A stretch of DNA of 64,000 nucleotides from JAVBOW01 sp031550125 (GTDB taxonomy: Bacteria > Bacteroidota > Bacteroidia > Bacteroidales > Rikenellaceae), in the NCBI GenBank assembly GCA_031550125.1, contig JAVBOW010000009.1, positions 1 through 64,000 on the forward strand. Reading direction: 5' to 3'. The notes under the pieces are model-generated. The model saw only the letters and a list, made by a program, of their open reading frames with translations. It was not told the origin of the DNA and did not search any database. Positions 10,701 through 17,843 of the stretch are shown here, one piece after another. How positions within the stretch are numbered: the stretch's first letter is position 1; each line of letters begins with the position of its first letter. The translations under genes and the position numbers were made by a program.

Positions 10701-11409
10701 TTACATCGGACTCAACCCGCAAACGGGAGAACCGATGTTCGAAGGTATAGGACCCGAGATGGAGGACATATACAAAGGCATGTCAAAGCAGGATGTCTAT
10801 TTTGCCGTCATGGAATCCTCTGGCCGCCGCGAACCCGTTATACAGGGCGGTCTGAGCAACTATTTCGGCTATGGCAACTTCAGTCTCTCCTTCAGCTTCG
10901 CCTACAGCCTGGGCAACAAGATCAGGCTTATGAAACTCTGCTCTTCCTACGGCCTGGGCGCCTCTACCGTGGCCCCTTACCCGCAGCAGAACCTGCGCAA
11001 GGAGTTCGTGGAGCGTTGGCGCCGTCCGGGCGACGAGAACTTCACCGACATACCGTCGCTGGTGCCGTACACGCCCGACAACCGTCCCGCCAGCGGCGAC
11101 CCGTGGTGGAATGGCAAGCGTTACGAGTTCGCCGGCACGATATACGACATGTACGACCATTCCAACCTCAGGGTGGTGAGCGGCAACTACCTGCGCCTGC
11201 AGTCGCTCTCATTCCGCTATACGGTACACGAAAAGGTATGCAAAGCGCTGGGCCTTAAATCGGCGTTCGTCAACCTCACCGGATCTAACCTCTTCACGTG
11301 GTGCCACAAAGACCTGAAGGGGCAGGATCCGCAGCAATCCGGAACGGCGGACGTGACGTCGCTTGGCCTCAGGCCGATATATTCGTGTAACATAAACATC
11401 ACATTCTAA
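7795..11409 (+). CDS. SusC/RagA-family TonB-dependent receptor with STN domain
   Basis: The 1204-residue outer-membrane transporter has a signal peptide (about 1-36), an STN signalling domain (about 52-116, with TLRQIFSEITRQQQ), a carboxypeptidase-regulatory-like domain (about 128-205), a plug with the family signature around GEVVVTGF and VLDGVPL (about 212-350), and a long beta-barrel ending in F. The STN domain explains the adjacent FecR and sigma factor. Together with the SusD at 11425 it would form a pedal-bin type importer. The ligand is unknown. The neighbouring metalloprotease and metallopeptidase-like lipoprotein hint at a peptide or glycopeptide rather than a plain glycan, as no glycoside hydrolase is in this locus. 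Confidence 0.96.
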   Translation: MRNTDTRRFLPFLTKLTPLLALAAMLLLPLPHAAAQQTIVKPENIILPSTTMTLRQIFSEITRQQQYMFFYSNDEVRVDKAVTLPSKSMSLNSLLDAALGSAYSYRFRERTIVITPVVAGGPVYTATKDTITGTVTFNNELALGVTVTVKGTNDGTTTDARGQFLLVTTQKNPIVHFSLVGAHSIDATFDGRPLRINMIESSINVGEVVVTGFQSVPKHEMTGSVNTVKMENVITPGINTVDKLLEGHVPGLFVYQNSGQVGAVPKVRIRGSSTIIGSREPLWVLDGVPLTDPVNVDAASLNDLDFVNLVGNAISGINPDDIEQIDVLKDAAATAMYGTRASNGVIVVTTKKGKAGPPSVTFSSTTSLTRRPRYSDRDVYLMTSAERIDVSREMFQRGMYYSNISQWSGYEAAVQDYYGGKIGYDEYISRVRFYESVNTDWFGLLCRDPVSVSNTVSIAGGSQDIRYYASLGMVDEQSVMKGEFNKRYSTALNVSANHKKLSAQFAMQANVTSKNYHPSDVNLLDYAYNMSRTMPAYKDDGSYWYYTRQENNAVSDFNIIEDMGFSGDATKALSATMKTSLAYKLTNELKLEGMLGYSAGYTDRRIHHTENSFYVAKLRGNGDNITNYCPVGGELKSFNSNNDSWTARLQASYNKRLKSKHALSAFAGFELSSVKSYSLSDTRRGYFHDTKSFASDVDRTTAYLQWLNSSNAGTAISDMKNNKEAWYGILGYDYDSRYMFNVHVRAEGSNLFGSDAAKSFLPIWAFSGRWNMHKDLLKDVSWVNELSLRGSLGIQGNMLDMQTPNMIIDKKPSTTGSRYGFSYKIVNYSNPDLKWERTTTTNLQADFSLLDNKINGSFAWYYRYTTDAFYNKPISVINGRTIYVVNSGTLSNNGFDIQFSFTPIKQLDGNRKGFVWRIDPELGQVVNKLLNTAANGRKNMLPKDLKYDDLLDGTAVLGGKALNTFYSYRYIGLNPQTGEPMFEGIGPEMEDIYKGMSKQDVYFAVMESSGRREPVIQGGLSNYFGYGNFSLSFSFAYSLGNKIRLMKLCSSYGLGASTVAPYPQQNLRKEFVERWRRPGDENFTDIPSLVPYTPDNRPASGDPWWNGKRYEFAGTIYDMYDHSNLRVVSGNYLRLQSLSFRYTVHEKVCKALGLKSAFVNLTGSNLFTWCHKDLKGQDPQQSGTADVTSLGLRPIYSCNINITF

Positions 11410-11424
11410 ACACTGGACACCACT

Positions 11425-13095
11425 ATGAAAAGGTTTATTAAAATATATTCCGTTTTTGCGGCGCTCGCTCTCTCCATGGCCTCGTGCAAAGGATTCCTGG
11501 AGGAGTATTCGCAAAACCTGGACTACCTGAAGTCGGCCGAGGATATCGAAAAGACCATGCTCGGCGAGGCCTACATGATATGGACTACGAGCGGCAGCAT
11601 AAGTAACGGCCCTTCGGGGCTGACCATGTACGGCTCGACCGCCACGGAAACCTACTATTATCCGTTCCTGCACGTTATGGACGACGATTGCGAAGAGACG
11701 GTGTTTTCCAATAACCAGGTGGCCGACCAATATTACTCGAGGCTGATGTTGAGGTGCTTCTATCTGTGGGAGACAGAGACCGGCCTTTTCAGGCGTTCGG
11801 ACGGAATAAAATACGAAGATTACACCTTCGAGAAGATGTACCGCCACATAGGCGCGGCAAACGCCCTTATAGCTCGCGTCCCGGTCGTACGTAAGAAAGG
11901 AAAGGATCTTGCCTGGCTCGAAAGGCTCGACGGCGAACTTCACCACCTGAGGGCGTCGCACTATCTCATCCTTGCGGGCGTTTACGGACTCCCGTATCGC
12001 AAAGCCACCGCCTCTACAGACCTGTGCGTTCCGGTGAAGACGTCCGAAGCGGTGGAGGACAAGGCCTTCTCGCGCAATACCTGCGCCCAGACATACGCGC
12101 AGATAGTCGACGACCTAAACTACGCGGCCGCCAAGTTAGAAGCTCATGAAGTAACCACGGCCGACCCCCTGCGCGTCAGCTACGCCGCTACCCAGGCGCT
12201 TCTGAGCCGCGTACACCTCTATATGGAGAATTACGAGGAAGCCATAACCGCGGCCGACAACGTGATCGCAACGGGTCTCTACTCGGTTAAGGATTTGACC
12301 TCAATGACCCAATCGGCCACAACGAATATAATAGGACTCCTGTCGTCCGAGACCATATTCACGCAGGCATGCTACCAGATGCCGGGAATATTCATGCCCG
12401 ACGCCCCCACCTTAAGCGGCAGCCTGGCACATAAATACAGCTGTCTGTTCTCGTTCTGCGCGTCGACCGACCTGCTCAACAAATTCGAGACGGGCGATAA
12501 GCGCCGCGACCTGGTATTCTATACCGGCCTCGACGAAACAGGACAACCAAATGCAAGAGGCCGGTTCTATCCCGACAAATACATGTCCAGGTCCACCGAC
12601 CAGAAGAACGAAGCGTCCGGATACGCCACCCTGCGCCTGCCCGAGGTGCTGCTCAATAAAGCCGAGGCCCTCGCCATGCTGGGCCGCGACCAGGAAGCGC
12701 GCGACGTGATAGCGGATAATCTGATAGACAAACGTTTCACCGCCGCAACCGCAGGGGCGCAAAAGGCGGCCCTGAACGCCTTGTCGGGCGACGCCCTGAA
12801 AGATTATATCCGCCTGGAGCGCCGCCGGGAACTCTGTTTCGAAGGCCACCGCTGGCTGGATCTGAGGCGCTACCAGGTAAACAGCGTCTACCCCCTGCCC
12901 GAGAGCTTCACCCTCGTCCACCAGCTTTACGCCTACAGGACGAAAGACGCTATGAGGCCGTCGGGACAGGTAGTGCTTGAATCATACGCCAAAGACCCGG
13001 GATCGTGGGTGATACCAATACCCGGATACGAGATAATAATGAACGACGGGACGCTCGAGAATTTTCCTCGCGCCACCAAAACGATAGTACAATAA
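11425..13095 (+). CDS. SusD/RagB-family nutrient-binding lipoprotein
   Basis: The 556-residue lipoprotein has the lipid cysteine at residue 21 (LSMASC). The SusD-like N-terminal TPR part is followed by the C-terminal RagB/SusD domain, including the typical stretches YATLRLPEVLLNKAEALAM and RLERRRELCFEGHRWLDLRR, and an ending near WVIPIPGYEI. It starts 15 bp after the SusC stop, as expected for a translationally close pair. SusD proteins cap the SusC barrel and capture substrate at the cell surface. Confidence 0.96.
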   Translation: MKRFIKIYSVFAALALSMASCKGFLEEYSQNLDYLKSAEDIEKTMLGEAYMIWTTSGSISNGPSGLTMYGSTATETYYYPFLHVMDDDCEETVFSNNQVADQYYSRLMLRCFYLWETETGLFRRSDGIKYEDYTFEKMYRHIGAANALIARVPVVRKKGKDLAWLERLDGELHHLRASHYLILAGVYGLPYRKATASTDLCVPVKTSEAVEDKAFSRNTCAQTYAQIVDDLNYAAAKLEAHEVTTADPLRVSYAATQALLSRVHLYMENYEEAITAADNVIATGLYSVKDLTSMTQSATTNIIGLLSSETIFTQACYQMPGIFMPDAPTLSGSLAHKYSCLFSFCASTDLLNKFETGDKRRDLVFYTGLDETGQPNARGRFYPDKYMSRSTDQKNEASGYATLRLPEVLLNKAEALAMLGRDQEARDVIADNLIDKRFTAATAGAQKAALNALSGDALKDYIRLERRRELCFEGHRWLDLRRYQVNSVYPLPESFTLVHQLYAYRTKDAMRPSGQVVLESYAKDPGSWVIPIPGYEIIMNDGTLENFPRATKTIVQ

Positions 13096-13106
13096 CAGGC
13101 TGACAT

Positions 13107-14123
13107 ATGAAAAAGTTCTTATCATCTGCAATCGCGCTCGGTGCATTATGCCTGGCGCTGTCCGGATGCAGGAAGGAAGAGACCTTCCGCATTGCCGACA
13201 CCGAACGCAACTGGTATGAGATAACGTCCCGGGGGAACACACTCCTCGACGAAAGGGTGTACGATTTCTACGACAAGTGGAAGATACCGGTATTCTTCAA
13301 CGACACTATCGGCGAGATACAATGCAAAGACGTGTGGGGCCGGACGTATACTTATTACGAAAAGCTGAAACTCGATTACAGCATGGGTTCGTCCGGGATC
13401 GATTACGAAGTACAGCCCGTGTGGGGTATCGTCGAATGCGACAAAAACAGTTGCGGCATAGAGGCTATAGACTTCCTCGACAACGATGTGATGCCCAACC
13501 TTCCGCAGGGAACGTTCATTAAGAGTTTCTATCTTGTCGATACGCTTTGCTCTTACGAGAGCAACTACGCCTACCAGGGCTATAATACATTCGTGGCGGG
13601 GTCGATGTCGCGCATAGCCACGATGAACACTTCGGAAAAAAAGCAGCTCAAGGGTATGGTGATAGGCTGTTTCCTTATGGACAAAGTACTGAACCTTACC
13701 GCCAACAGAGCTATCATAAATAATGAATTCATGAAAGTATCGCTGGAGGTGGACAAACTCATCATCATCAACGGCATACGCGGCTATATGGTCTACGACC
13801 CCGGATATTGCGAAGCCTTTTTCACCGATCCCATGTACAAAGACGCTTTTAACGTCCCATGGCCTATCGACCTGTATGAAGATTTTGGATTCCTTGGCTG
13901 GGACCCTGCAACCGCCCGCGTCACCGATCCTTACGGAAGGTTCACGCCCAGCCTCGAGACGGATGTCCGCATGTTCGCATACGAGGCCCTGGCCTGCGGC
14001 AACGACGAAGCCTTCTACGCGAAATGGCCGCCCGAAACCTACGAAAGGACAAGCCGCAAATATGTAATAATCAAAAAAATGCTCGCCAACGCAGGATATA
14101 TGATCCCGGCTACGGCAAATTAA
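13107..14123 (+). CDS. Lipoprotein, distantly like zinc-binding metallopeptidases of SusCD operons
   Basis: The 338-residue lipoprotein (lipid cysteine at residue 21, LALSGC) is the last gene of the susCD operon, 11 bp after susD. Parts of it recall the putative zinc-binding metallopeptidase family often encoded in this position: an early YDFYDKWKIPVFF segment, a middle with a secreted-lipoprotein layout, and a C-terminal ETDVRMFAYEAL region followed by KYVIIKKML. No HExxH zinc motif is present; the corresponding helix reads VIGCFLMDKVL. So it could be an inactive relative used for binding, or an unrelated family. I do not assign a function. Confidence 0.75.
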   Translation: MKKFLSSAIALGALCLALSGCRKEETFRIADTERNWYEITSRGNTLLDERVYDFYDKWKIPVFFNDTIGEIQCKDVWGRTYTYYEKLKLDYSMGSSGIDYEVQPVWGIVECDKNSCGIEAIDFLDNDVMPNLPQGTFIKSFYLVDTLCSYESNYAYQGYNTFVAGSMSRIATMNTSEKKQLKGMVIGCFLMDKVLNLTANRAIINNEFMKVSLEVDKLIIINGIRGYMVYDPGYCEAFFTDPMYKDAFNVPWPIDLYEDFGFLGWDPATARVTDPYGRFTPSLETDVRMFAYEALACGNDEAFYAKWPPETYERTSRKYVIIKKMLANAGYMIPATAN

Positions 14124-14130
14124 GGCGATA

Positions 14131-14186
14131 GCGCTACAAATAAAGGAGTTACAATCGAATGATTGTAACTCCTTTATTTGTAGCGC
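14131..14186. terminator. Perfect 26-bp inverted repeat terminator overlapping the tRNA-Met 3' end
   Basis: Arms at 14131-14156 and 14161-14186 are perfectly complementary and separated by only GAAT. The hairpin starts 7 bp after the stop codon of the susCD operon and includes the last six bases of the minus-strand tRNA gene. It can act as a terminator in both directions, but there is no long T-tract, so its exact mode is inferred. Confidence 0.7.
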
Positions 14187-14254
14187 GAGAGAGACTTGAA
14201 CTCTCGACCTCCGGATTATGAATCCGACGCTCTAACCAGCTGAGCTATCGCGCC
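14181..14254 (-). tRNA. tRNA-Met (anticodon CAT), elongator type
   Basis: Minus-strand cloverleaf: acceptor GGCGCGA pairs with TCGCGCT (a G-T wobble at position 1-72), D arm AGCTCAGCTGGTTAGAGC, anticodon stem TCGGA/TCCGG with loop TTCATAA, and T loop GTTCAAGTC. Discriminator A is at 14181 and no CCA is encoded. The lack of three G-C pairs in the anticodon stem argues against an initiator. A tRNA-Ile2 with lysidine at C34 is possible, since ATA codons are common here. Confidence 0.85.
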
Positions 14255-14375
14255 ATGCCTTTGTGGCTGTTCCCGCCATTAAAATTGCGGAAAGTGTCGC
14301 AAAGGTAATAAATATTTTTTGCCCTGCAAGGGGAACGTGTAAAAAAAACAACTAAACCGAAGTAAGGACTTACGG

Positions 14376-14780
14376 CTATTTTTTCTCCTTCAGCAGGTCG
14401 CGTATCTCGGCCAGCAGCTGCTCCTGTTTTGAGGGCGTTGGCGCGGGGGCGGGTTCGTCGGCTTTGGCCGTGTGGAGCTTATTGGCCACTCTAACCATGG
14501 AAAATATGGCCAGGGCGATGATCAGAAAGTCGATGACCGTCTGGATGAACGTCCCGTAGTTGATAGTAACGGGGTCAGCGCCTGCGGCCAGCGAATTGAT
14601 AGTTAGTTTCAGGTCGGTGAAGTTCACCCCGCCGAGCAACGCGCCTATGGGAGGCATGATAATGTCGTTGACGAGCGACGAGACGATCTTGCCGAAAGCG
14701 CCGCCGATGATTATACCAACAGCCATGTCGATGACGTTCCCCCGCATGGCGAAACTCTTGAAATCGGAAATAAAGCCCAT
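14376..14780 (-). CDS. mscL: Large-conductance mechanosensitive channel MscL
   Basis: The 134-residue protein has the conserved start (MGFISDFKSFAMRGNVIDMAVG), where the N-terminal amphipathic helix runs into TM1 (GIIIGGAFGKIVSSLVNDI). A periplasmic loop and TM2 (about 78-100, FIQTVIDFLIIALAIF) follow, then a charged C-terminal helical tail (EQLLAEIRDLLKEKK). Length is normal for the family. The pentameric channel opens under membrane tension to release solutes on osmotic downshock. It is a single gene between a tRNA and a transferase gene. Confidence 0.97.
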   Translation of the reverse strand: MGFISDFKSFAMRGNVIDMAVGIIIGGAFGKIVSSLVNDIIMPPIGALLGGVNFTDLKLTINSLAAGADPVTINYGTFIQTVIDFLIIALAIFSMVRVANKLHTAKADEPAPAPTPSKQEQLLAEIRDLLKEKK

Positions 14781-14805
14781 AATGTCAGGTATTTAAATTA
14801 TTAAT

Positions 14806-15867
14806 TCAAAATAAGCCTTTGTAATAACCCAGTTTGCGGCGCAAACGCCAGCGGAGCAAAATATTGCGGGGTTTAGGACTGGGCAGCGAGGCGCGGCCTC
14901 CACGCCCTATGAAATCGTCCACGGCCTGCGCCACCCGTTGTGAGCATCGTCCGTCGAGGTGCGGGTTCATGGTGGCCGCGTAGGCCGATACGGCCTCCAT
15001 CAGCTCCCACGGACGCCTGAGCGCGCGTTCTATCGACGGCCCTAATTTTTCGGCGTCGCTTATGTCTATAAGGTGCGGGCCGGGGTTGTTGTTCCGAAAC
15101 GTCACCACCGGCTTGCCCATAGTCATGAATTCCACTATAATGCTCGATGAGTCGCACACCATCACGTCGGCGCGGCGCAATATGGCCGTATTGTCGTCGC
15201 CCGAGTAGAAAACGGCGTTGGGATAGCATGCGGCGAGATTGCGGTAGAGCGCAACCACGGCCGGGTCTGTATTCGGATGCAGCGTTATTATCCAATCCCA
15301 CGGGCGACTCGACACAAGATCCTCTATGGCGTAATAGAGGTATGGCGTGGAGGTTATACCCCGGGCGAAAGTGGAGCTATATAGTATCGTGGGACGCTCG
15401 CCACTTTTAAGCATATGGCTGGCATTCAGCCCTCCGGGGAAGAAATTATCCGTTTTGGGCCATCCCGTCTCGGCCACGGCGAAGTGACCCATACGGGCGG
15501 CCAATTTCTCGAAATAGGGTGTGGACGTCGGCCCGTGGGTGCAATAAAGGTCGAAAAGCCCGTTGATGTCGAAATGCGGATCGGTCTGAGGCTCCCCGCC
15601 TATGCAGAAACCGTAAAAAAGCTGCACCTTGACGCCGGGGAAGAAATCGTACACGGTCTTGTTCGCACTGAAGACGGCCGCCGGATCGAATGCTATAACC
15701 TCGTCCACGCTACGCAATACCGTCTCGTCCGGCCGGGCGAACGGCACGAGAGCGGGATCGTCGAAAAACCATGCGACGGCGTCGCCCCGTCCCCTCAGAA
15801 CCTCTTGCAGCGGGCGCAAGACGGGAAAGGCGTAAGCCATCGAGACGCAGAAAAGATAGTGTTGCAT
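14806..15867 (-). CDS. CDP-glycerol glycerophosphotransferase-family protein
   Basis: The product is 353 residues from the start MQHYLFCVSMAYAFPVL. A longer reading frame continues upstream but runs antisense through tRNA-Gln, so I reject it. The C-terminal half has the GT-B-like glycerophosphotransferase pattern: ILYSSTFARG, an ITLHPNTDP segment, then VMVCDSSSIIVEFMTMGKPVV, the typical CDP-glycerol binding region, with D and S residues that contact the donor. The family transfers glycerol phosphate or related polyol phosphates to surface polymers. The acceptor in this organism is unknown. A TACATTTG box on the minus strand at 15902-15909 is a plausible -7 element. Confidence 0.85.
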   Translation of the reverse strand: MQHYLFCVSMAYAFPVLRPLQEVLRGRGDAVAWFFDDPALVPFARPDETVLRSVDEVIAFDPAAVFSANKTVYDFFPGVKVQLFYGFCIGGEPQTDPHFDINGLFDLYCTHGPTSTPYFEKLAARMGHFAVAETGWPKTDNFFPGGLNASHMLKSGERPTILYSSTFARGITSTPYLYYAIEDLVSSRPWDWIITLHPNTDPAVVALYRNLAACYPNAVFYSGDDNTAILRRADVMVCDSSSIIVEFMTMGKPVVTFRNNNPGPHLIDISDAEKLGPSIERALRRPWELMEAVSAYAATMNPHLDGRCSQRVAQAVDDFIGRGGRASLPSPKPRNILLRWRLRRKLGYYKGLF

Positions 15868-15967
15868 AAACTTGCGGACAATTTTCCTGAATTGATGAAT
15901 GCAAATGTAATTAGAATAAGTTGGAAAAAAATATTTGAGCAGATGTTTCGAATTAAATAAAAGTATG

Positions 15968-15975
15968 TATATTTG
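15968..15975 (+). promoter_or_regulatory. -7 element of the tRNA-Gln promoter
   Basis: TATATTTG matches the Bacteroidetes TAnnTTTG box and lies 9 bp before the tRNA. A TTTC at 15946-15949 could be the -33 element with an 18-bp spacer. Confidence 0.55.
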
Positions 15976-15984
15976 CACTCCGAT

Positions 15985-16055
15985 TGACCCATGGTGTAAT
16001 GGCAACACAGCAGATTTTGGTTCTGTTATTCTTGGTTCGAGTCCAGGTGGGTCAA
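15985..16055 (+). tRNA. tRNA-Gln (anticodon TTG)
   Basis: Acceptor TGACCCA pairs with TGGGTCA, the D arm is TGGTGTAATGGCAACA, the anticodon loop is TTTTGGT with anticodon TTG, and the T loop is GGTTCGAGTCC. The discriminator is A at 16055 and no CCA is encoded. The T1-A72 pair and short D arm are normal for glutamine tRNAs. Confidence 0.95.
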
Positions 16056-16057
16056 CA

Positions 16058-16093
16058 GAAAACGCGGAGCAGACGATAGTTTGCTCCGTTTTC
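16058..16093 (+). terminator. Hairpin after tRNA-Gln
   Basis: Arms GAAAACGCGGAGCA (16058-16071) and TGCTCCGTTTTC (16082-16093) pair over 12 bp with a 2-base bulge. It begins 2 bp after the tRNA and ends with a short T-rich stretch. Confidence 0.6.
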
Positions 16094-16111
16094 GTATTTG
16101 CGCGGGGAAAA

Positions 16112-16220
16112 GGACGAGTCTGAAAAAACAGGCCGGCGTTAATGTGGACCAGTCTCAATTATATGTTGGCTGCGCATATCGCGCATCATCTTTCACTTAT
16201 CTTTCTTATTTCAAATCCTC
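16112..16220. repeat. Dispersed repeat copy B (rearranged)
   Basis: A plus-strand left end (GGACGAGTCTGAAAAAACAG, 16112 to about 16145) is followed directly by a minus-strand right half (GGACCAGTCTCAATTATATG and onward, 16146-16220). The two halves are thus in opposite orientation, unlike the other copies. The distal end overlaps the last codons and stop of the DUF2961 gene. Confidence 0.8.
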
Positions 16221-17831
16221 GGTTTTACCGGCAGGCCCCACTCCGGCCATGGCTTCCTTCGGACCCGAGCATCCGGCGGCCTTGGCGTCATGGTCGCCGT
16301 ACCAGAATATCGTGGAGGCGTAATCGACGCTGCCCGGCTGCCATGAGAGCATTTCAAGGTCGAAGGTCAGGCGTTCGCGGAAAGGTATGACGTCGAGGTT
16401 GCGGGTACGCAAATAGGCGTTAAAGCCGTGCGAAGTAGGTTCGTCAGCCCTTGGAGCGCCGCCGAAAGGCGTATGGAAAGGCACTACTGGCGCCCATGAG
16501 CAATTATAGTAATCCTCCGTGCCGGTACCGAAATGAGACGGGTAAGCCTCGCCGTCCGTCCATATCTTCTCATCGCCCTCGCCGTACCATGCCGGCGAAT
16601 AGTTGTAGAGCGAGAGCAGGTCGCCCGCGTAGACCCCGCGTCCATCTATGGCCGCGAAACGCCACTCCGAGCATTGAGGGGAGAAATAGTCGTTGCTCAG
16701 CGTTACGCCGCGCTCCAGACGCCACGATGCATGGAAGTAGAGCGAACGCGCCCCGTCCCAACGGTAATCGCGCGTACGTACCGACATGGCAACCTCAACC
16801 GGCCGGGCGGAGATATTGCGCAACGCCACCGACGCCGACCTGCGATATGGCATGGGCCAACGGACCGTAACATCGCCGCGGCCGTCCGATCCGAGATAGT
16901 AGCTGTCCACGGCCGGAGCGCCGGCCCCGCCGCCCGAAAAATCGGACAAGGGCGTCCAAACTGTCCGCACGCCGTCGAAAGAGGCTTCAACTATAAGTTT
17001 TTGCATGGTTTCGGCATAAAGGCTGTCGGCCGTCTTTACGTTGAAACGCAATTCGCTTATAGCCAGGGGGCCGGGGGGACAATCGAGCGTCGCATAGGCT
17101 CCCGGGGCTATCACGGCCGACAGTTCGGCCGCGCGACCTTCCGCGGCAGGTCGGCGCCTCAACGCGGCGCATACCTCCTCCATGCGTCCAGCCAACGCCG
17201 CCGCATCGTTCGGATCGAATGTCTTAACGCGCGTGCCTGCCGGATAGGCGCGGTAATTTATATGGTAATAACGCGGCGTGCGGCCCATAGAAAGGGGGCT
17301 TTCGAAGACTATCTTACAGTGCGCGGCATAAGGGATCGGCAAAAAGAGCGTGTTACCGCCTGTCTTTTCCGGCTCGCCGTTATAGTGCGTATGGCGGAAA
17401 GCCATACCGTCGAGAATGGGCAGCCCCGTTTTGCTCAGATCGTAACCCTCTATCTCCCATCCGGGCGTTTCGCTGCCGTCGAAATAGAATTTGAACCGGC
17501 CCAGTTTGTTGCTTGTGGTTATCCAGATGCGCGTCACTGCGCCGGGACCCGGCCGGTCGAAAAGCACCTGCCTGAGCATGCCGTCCACCGTATCGGCGGC
17601 CTCGCACCCGAAACCGTCGTCGTTGGCGAACCATCCCGGCCCTCCGGGCGTCTGCGAGCGGCGATCGTGACTGCTGACCTGGCCGGCGGTATAGGCCGGA
17701 CAGGGAAATAGCGTGACGGCGTCGGGCGAAACCATCTCGTCGAGCAACGTAGCCACCGAGACCTCGCCGCCGCACGACGAGGCCAGCATCGCGGCCGACA
17801 ATATGGATAAAAGGGCGGCTGTCTTTTTCAC
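16206..17831 (-). CDS. DUF2961 (GH172-like) lipoprotein
   Basis: The 541-residue lipoprotein (lipid cysteine at residue 20, LASSC) has the DUF2961 pattern. The N-terminal part has WFANDDGFG and an ITTSNKLGRFKFYFDG segment. The C-terminal part has FGTGTEDYYNCSWAP and FNAYLRTRNLDVIPF. DUF2961 founded glycoside hydrolase family 172, whose members include difructose dianhydride and arabinofuranosidase-type activities, so a periplasmic or surface glycan-cleaving role is likely. The stop codon and the last few residues (EDLK) lie in a copy of the dispersed repeat, so the original C-terminus may have been altered. It ends 12 bp before lepA in the same direction. Confidence 0.88.
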   Translation of the reverse strand: MKKTAALLSILSAAMLASSCGGEVSVATLLDEMVSPDAVTLFPCPAYTAGQVSSHDRRSQTPGGPGWFANDDGFGCEAADTVDGMLRQVLFDRPGPGAVTRIWITTSNKLGRFKFYFDGSETPGWEIEGYDLSKTGLPILDGMAFRHTHYNGEPEKTGGNTLFLPIPYAAHCKIVFESPLSMGRTPRYYHINYRAYPAGTRVKTFDPNDAAALAGRMEEVCAALRRRPAAEGRAAELSAVIAPGAYATLDCPPGPLAISELRFNVKTADSLYAETMQKLIVEASFDGVRTVWTPLSDFSGGGAGAPAVDSYYLGSDGRGDVTVRWPMPYRRSASVALRNISARPVEVAMSVRTRDYRWDGARSLYFHASWRLERGVTLSNDYFSPQCSEWRFAAIDGRGVYAGDLLSLYNYSPAWYGEGDEKIWTDGEAYPSHFGTGTEDYYNCSWAPVVPFHTPFGGAPRADEPTSHGFNAYLRTRNLDVIPFRERLTFDLEMLSWQPGSVDYASTIFWYGDHDAKAAGCSGPKEAMAGVGPAGKTEDLK

Positions 17832-17843
17832 GGCGGTAAATCG

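Noticed and set aside
14806..16158. 450-residue reading of the glycerophosphotransferase gene
   Set aside because: The extra 97 N-terminal residues would be encoded antisense through tRNA-Gln. The start at 15867 fits the family better.
16142..16390. Small plus-strand frame overlapping the DUF2961 3' end
   Set aside because: It starts in repeat copy B and is antisense to a well-supported gene.
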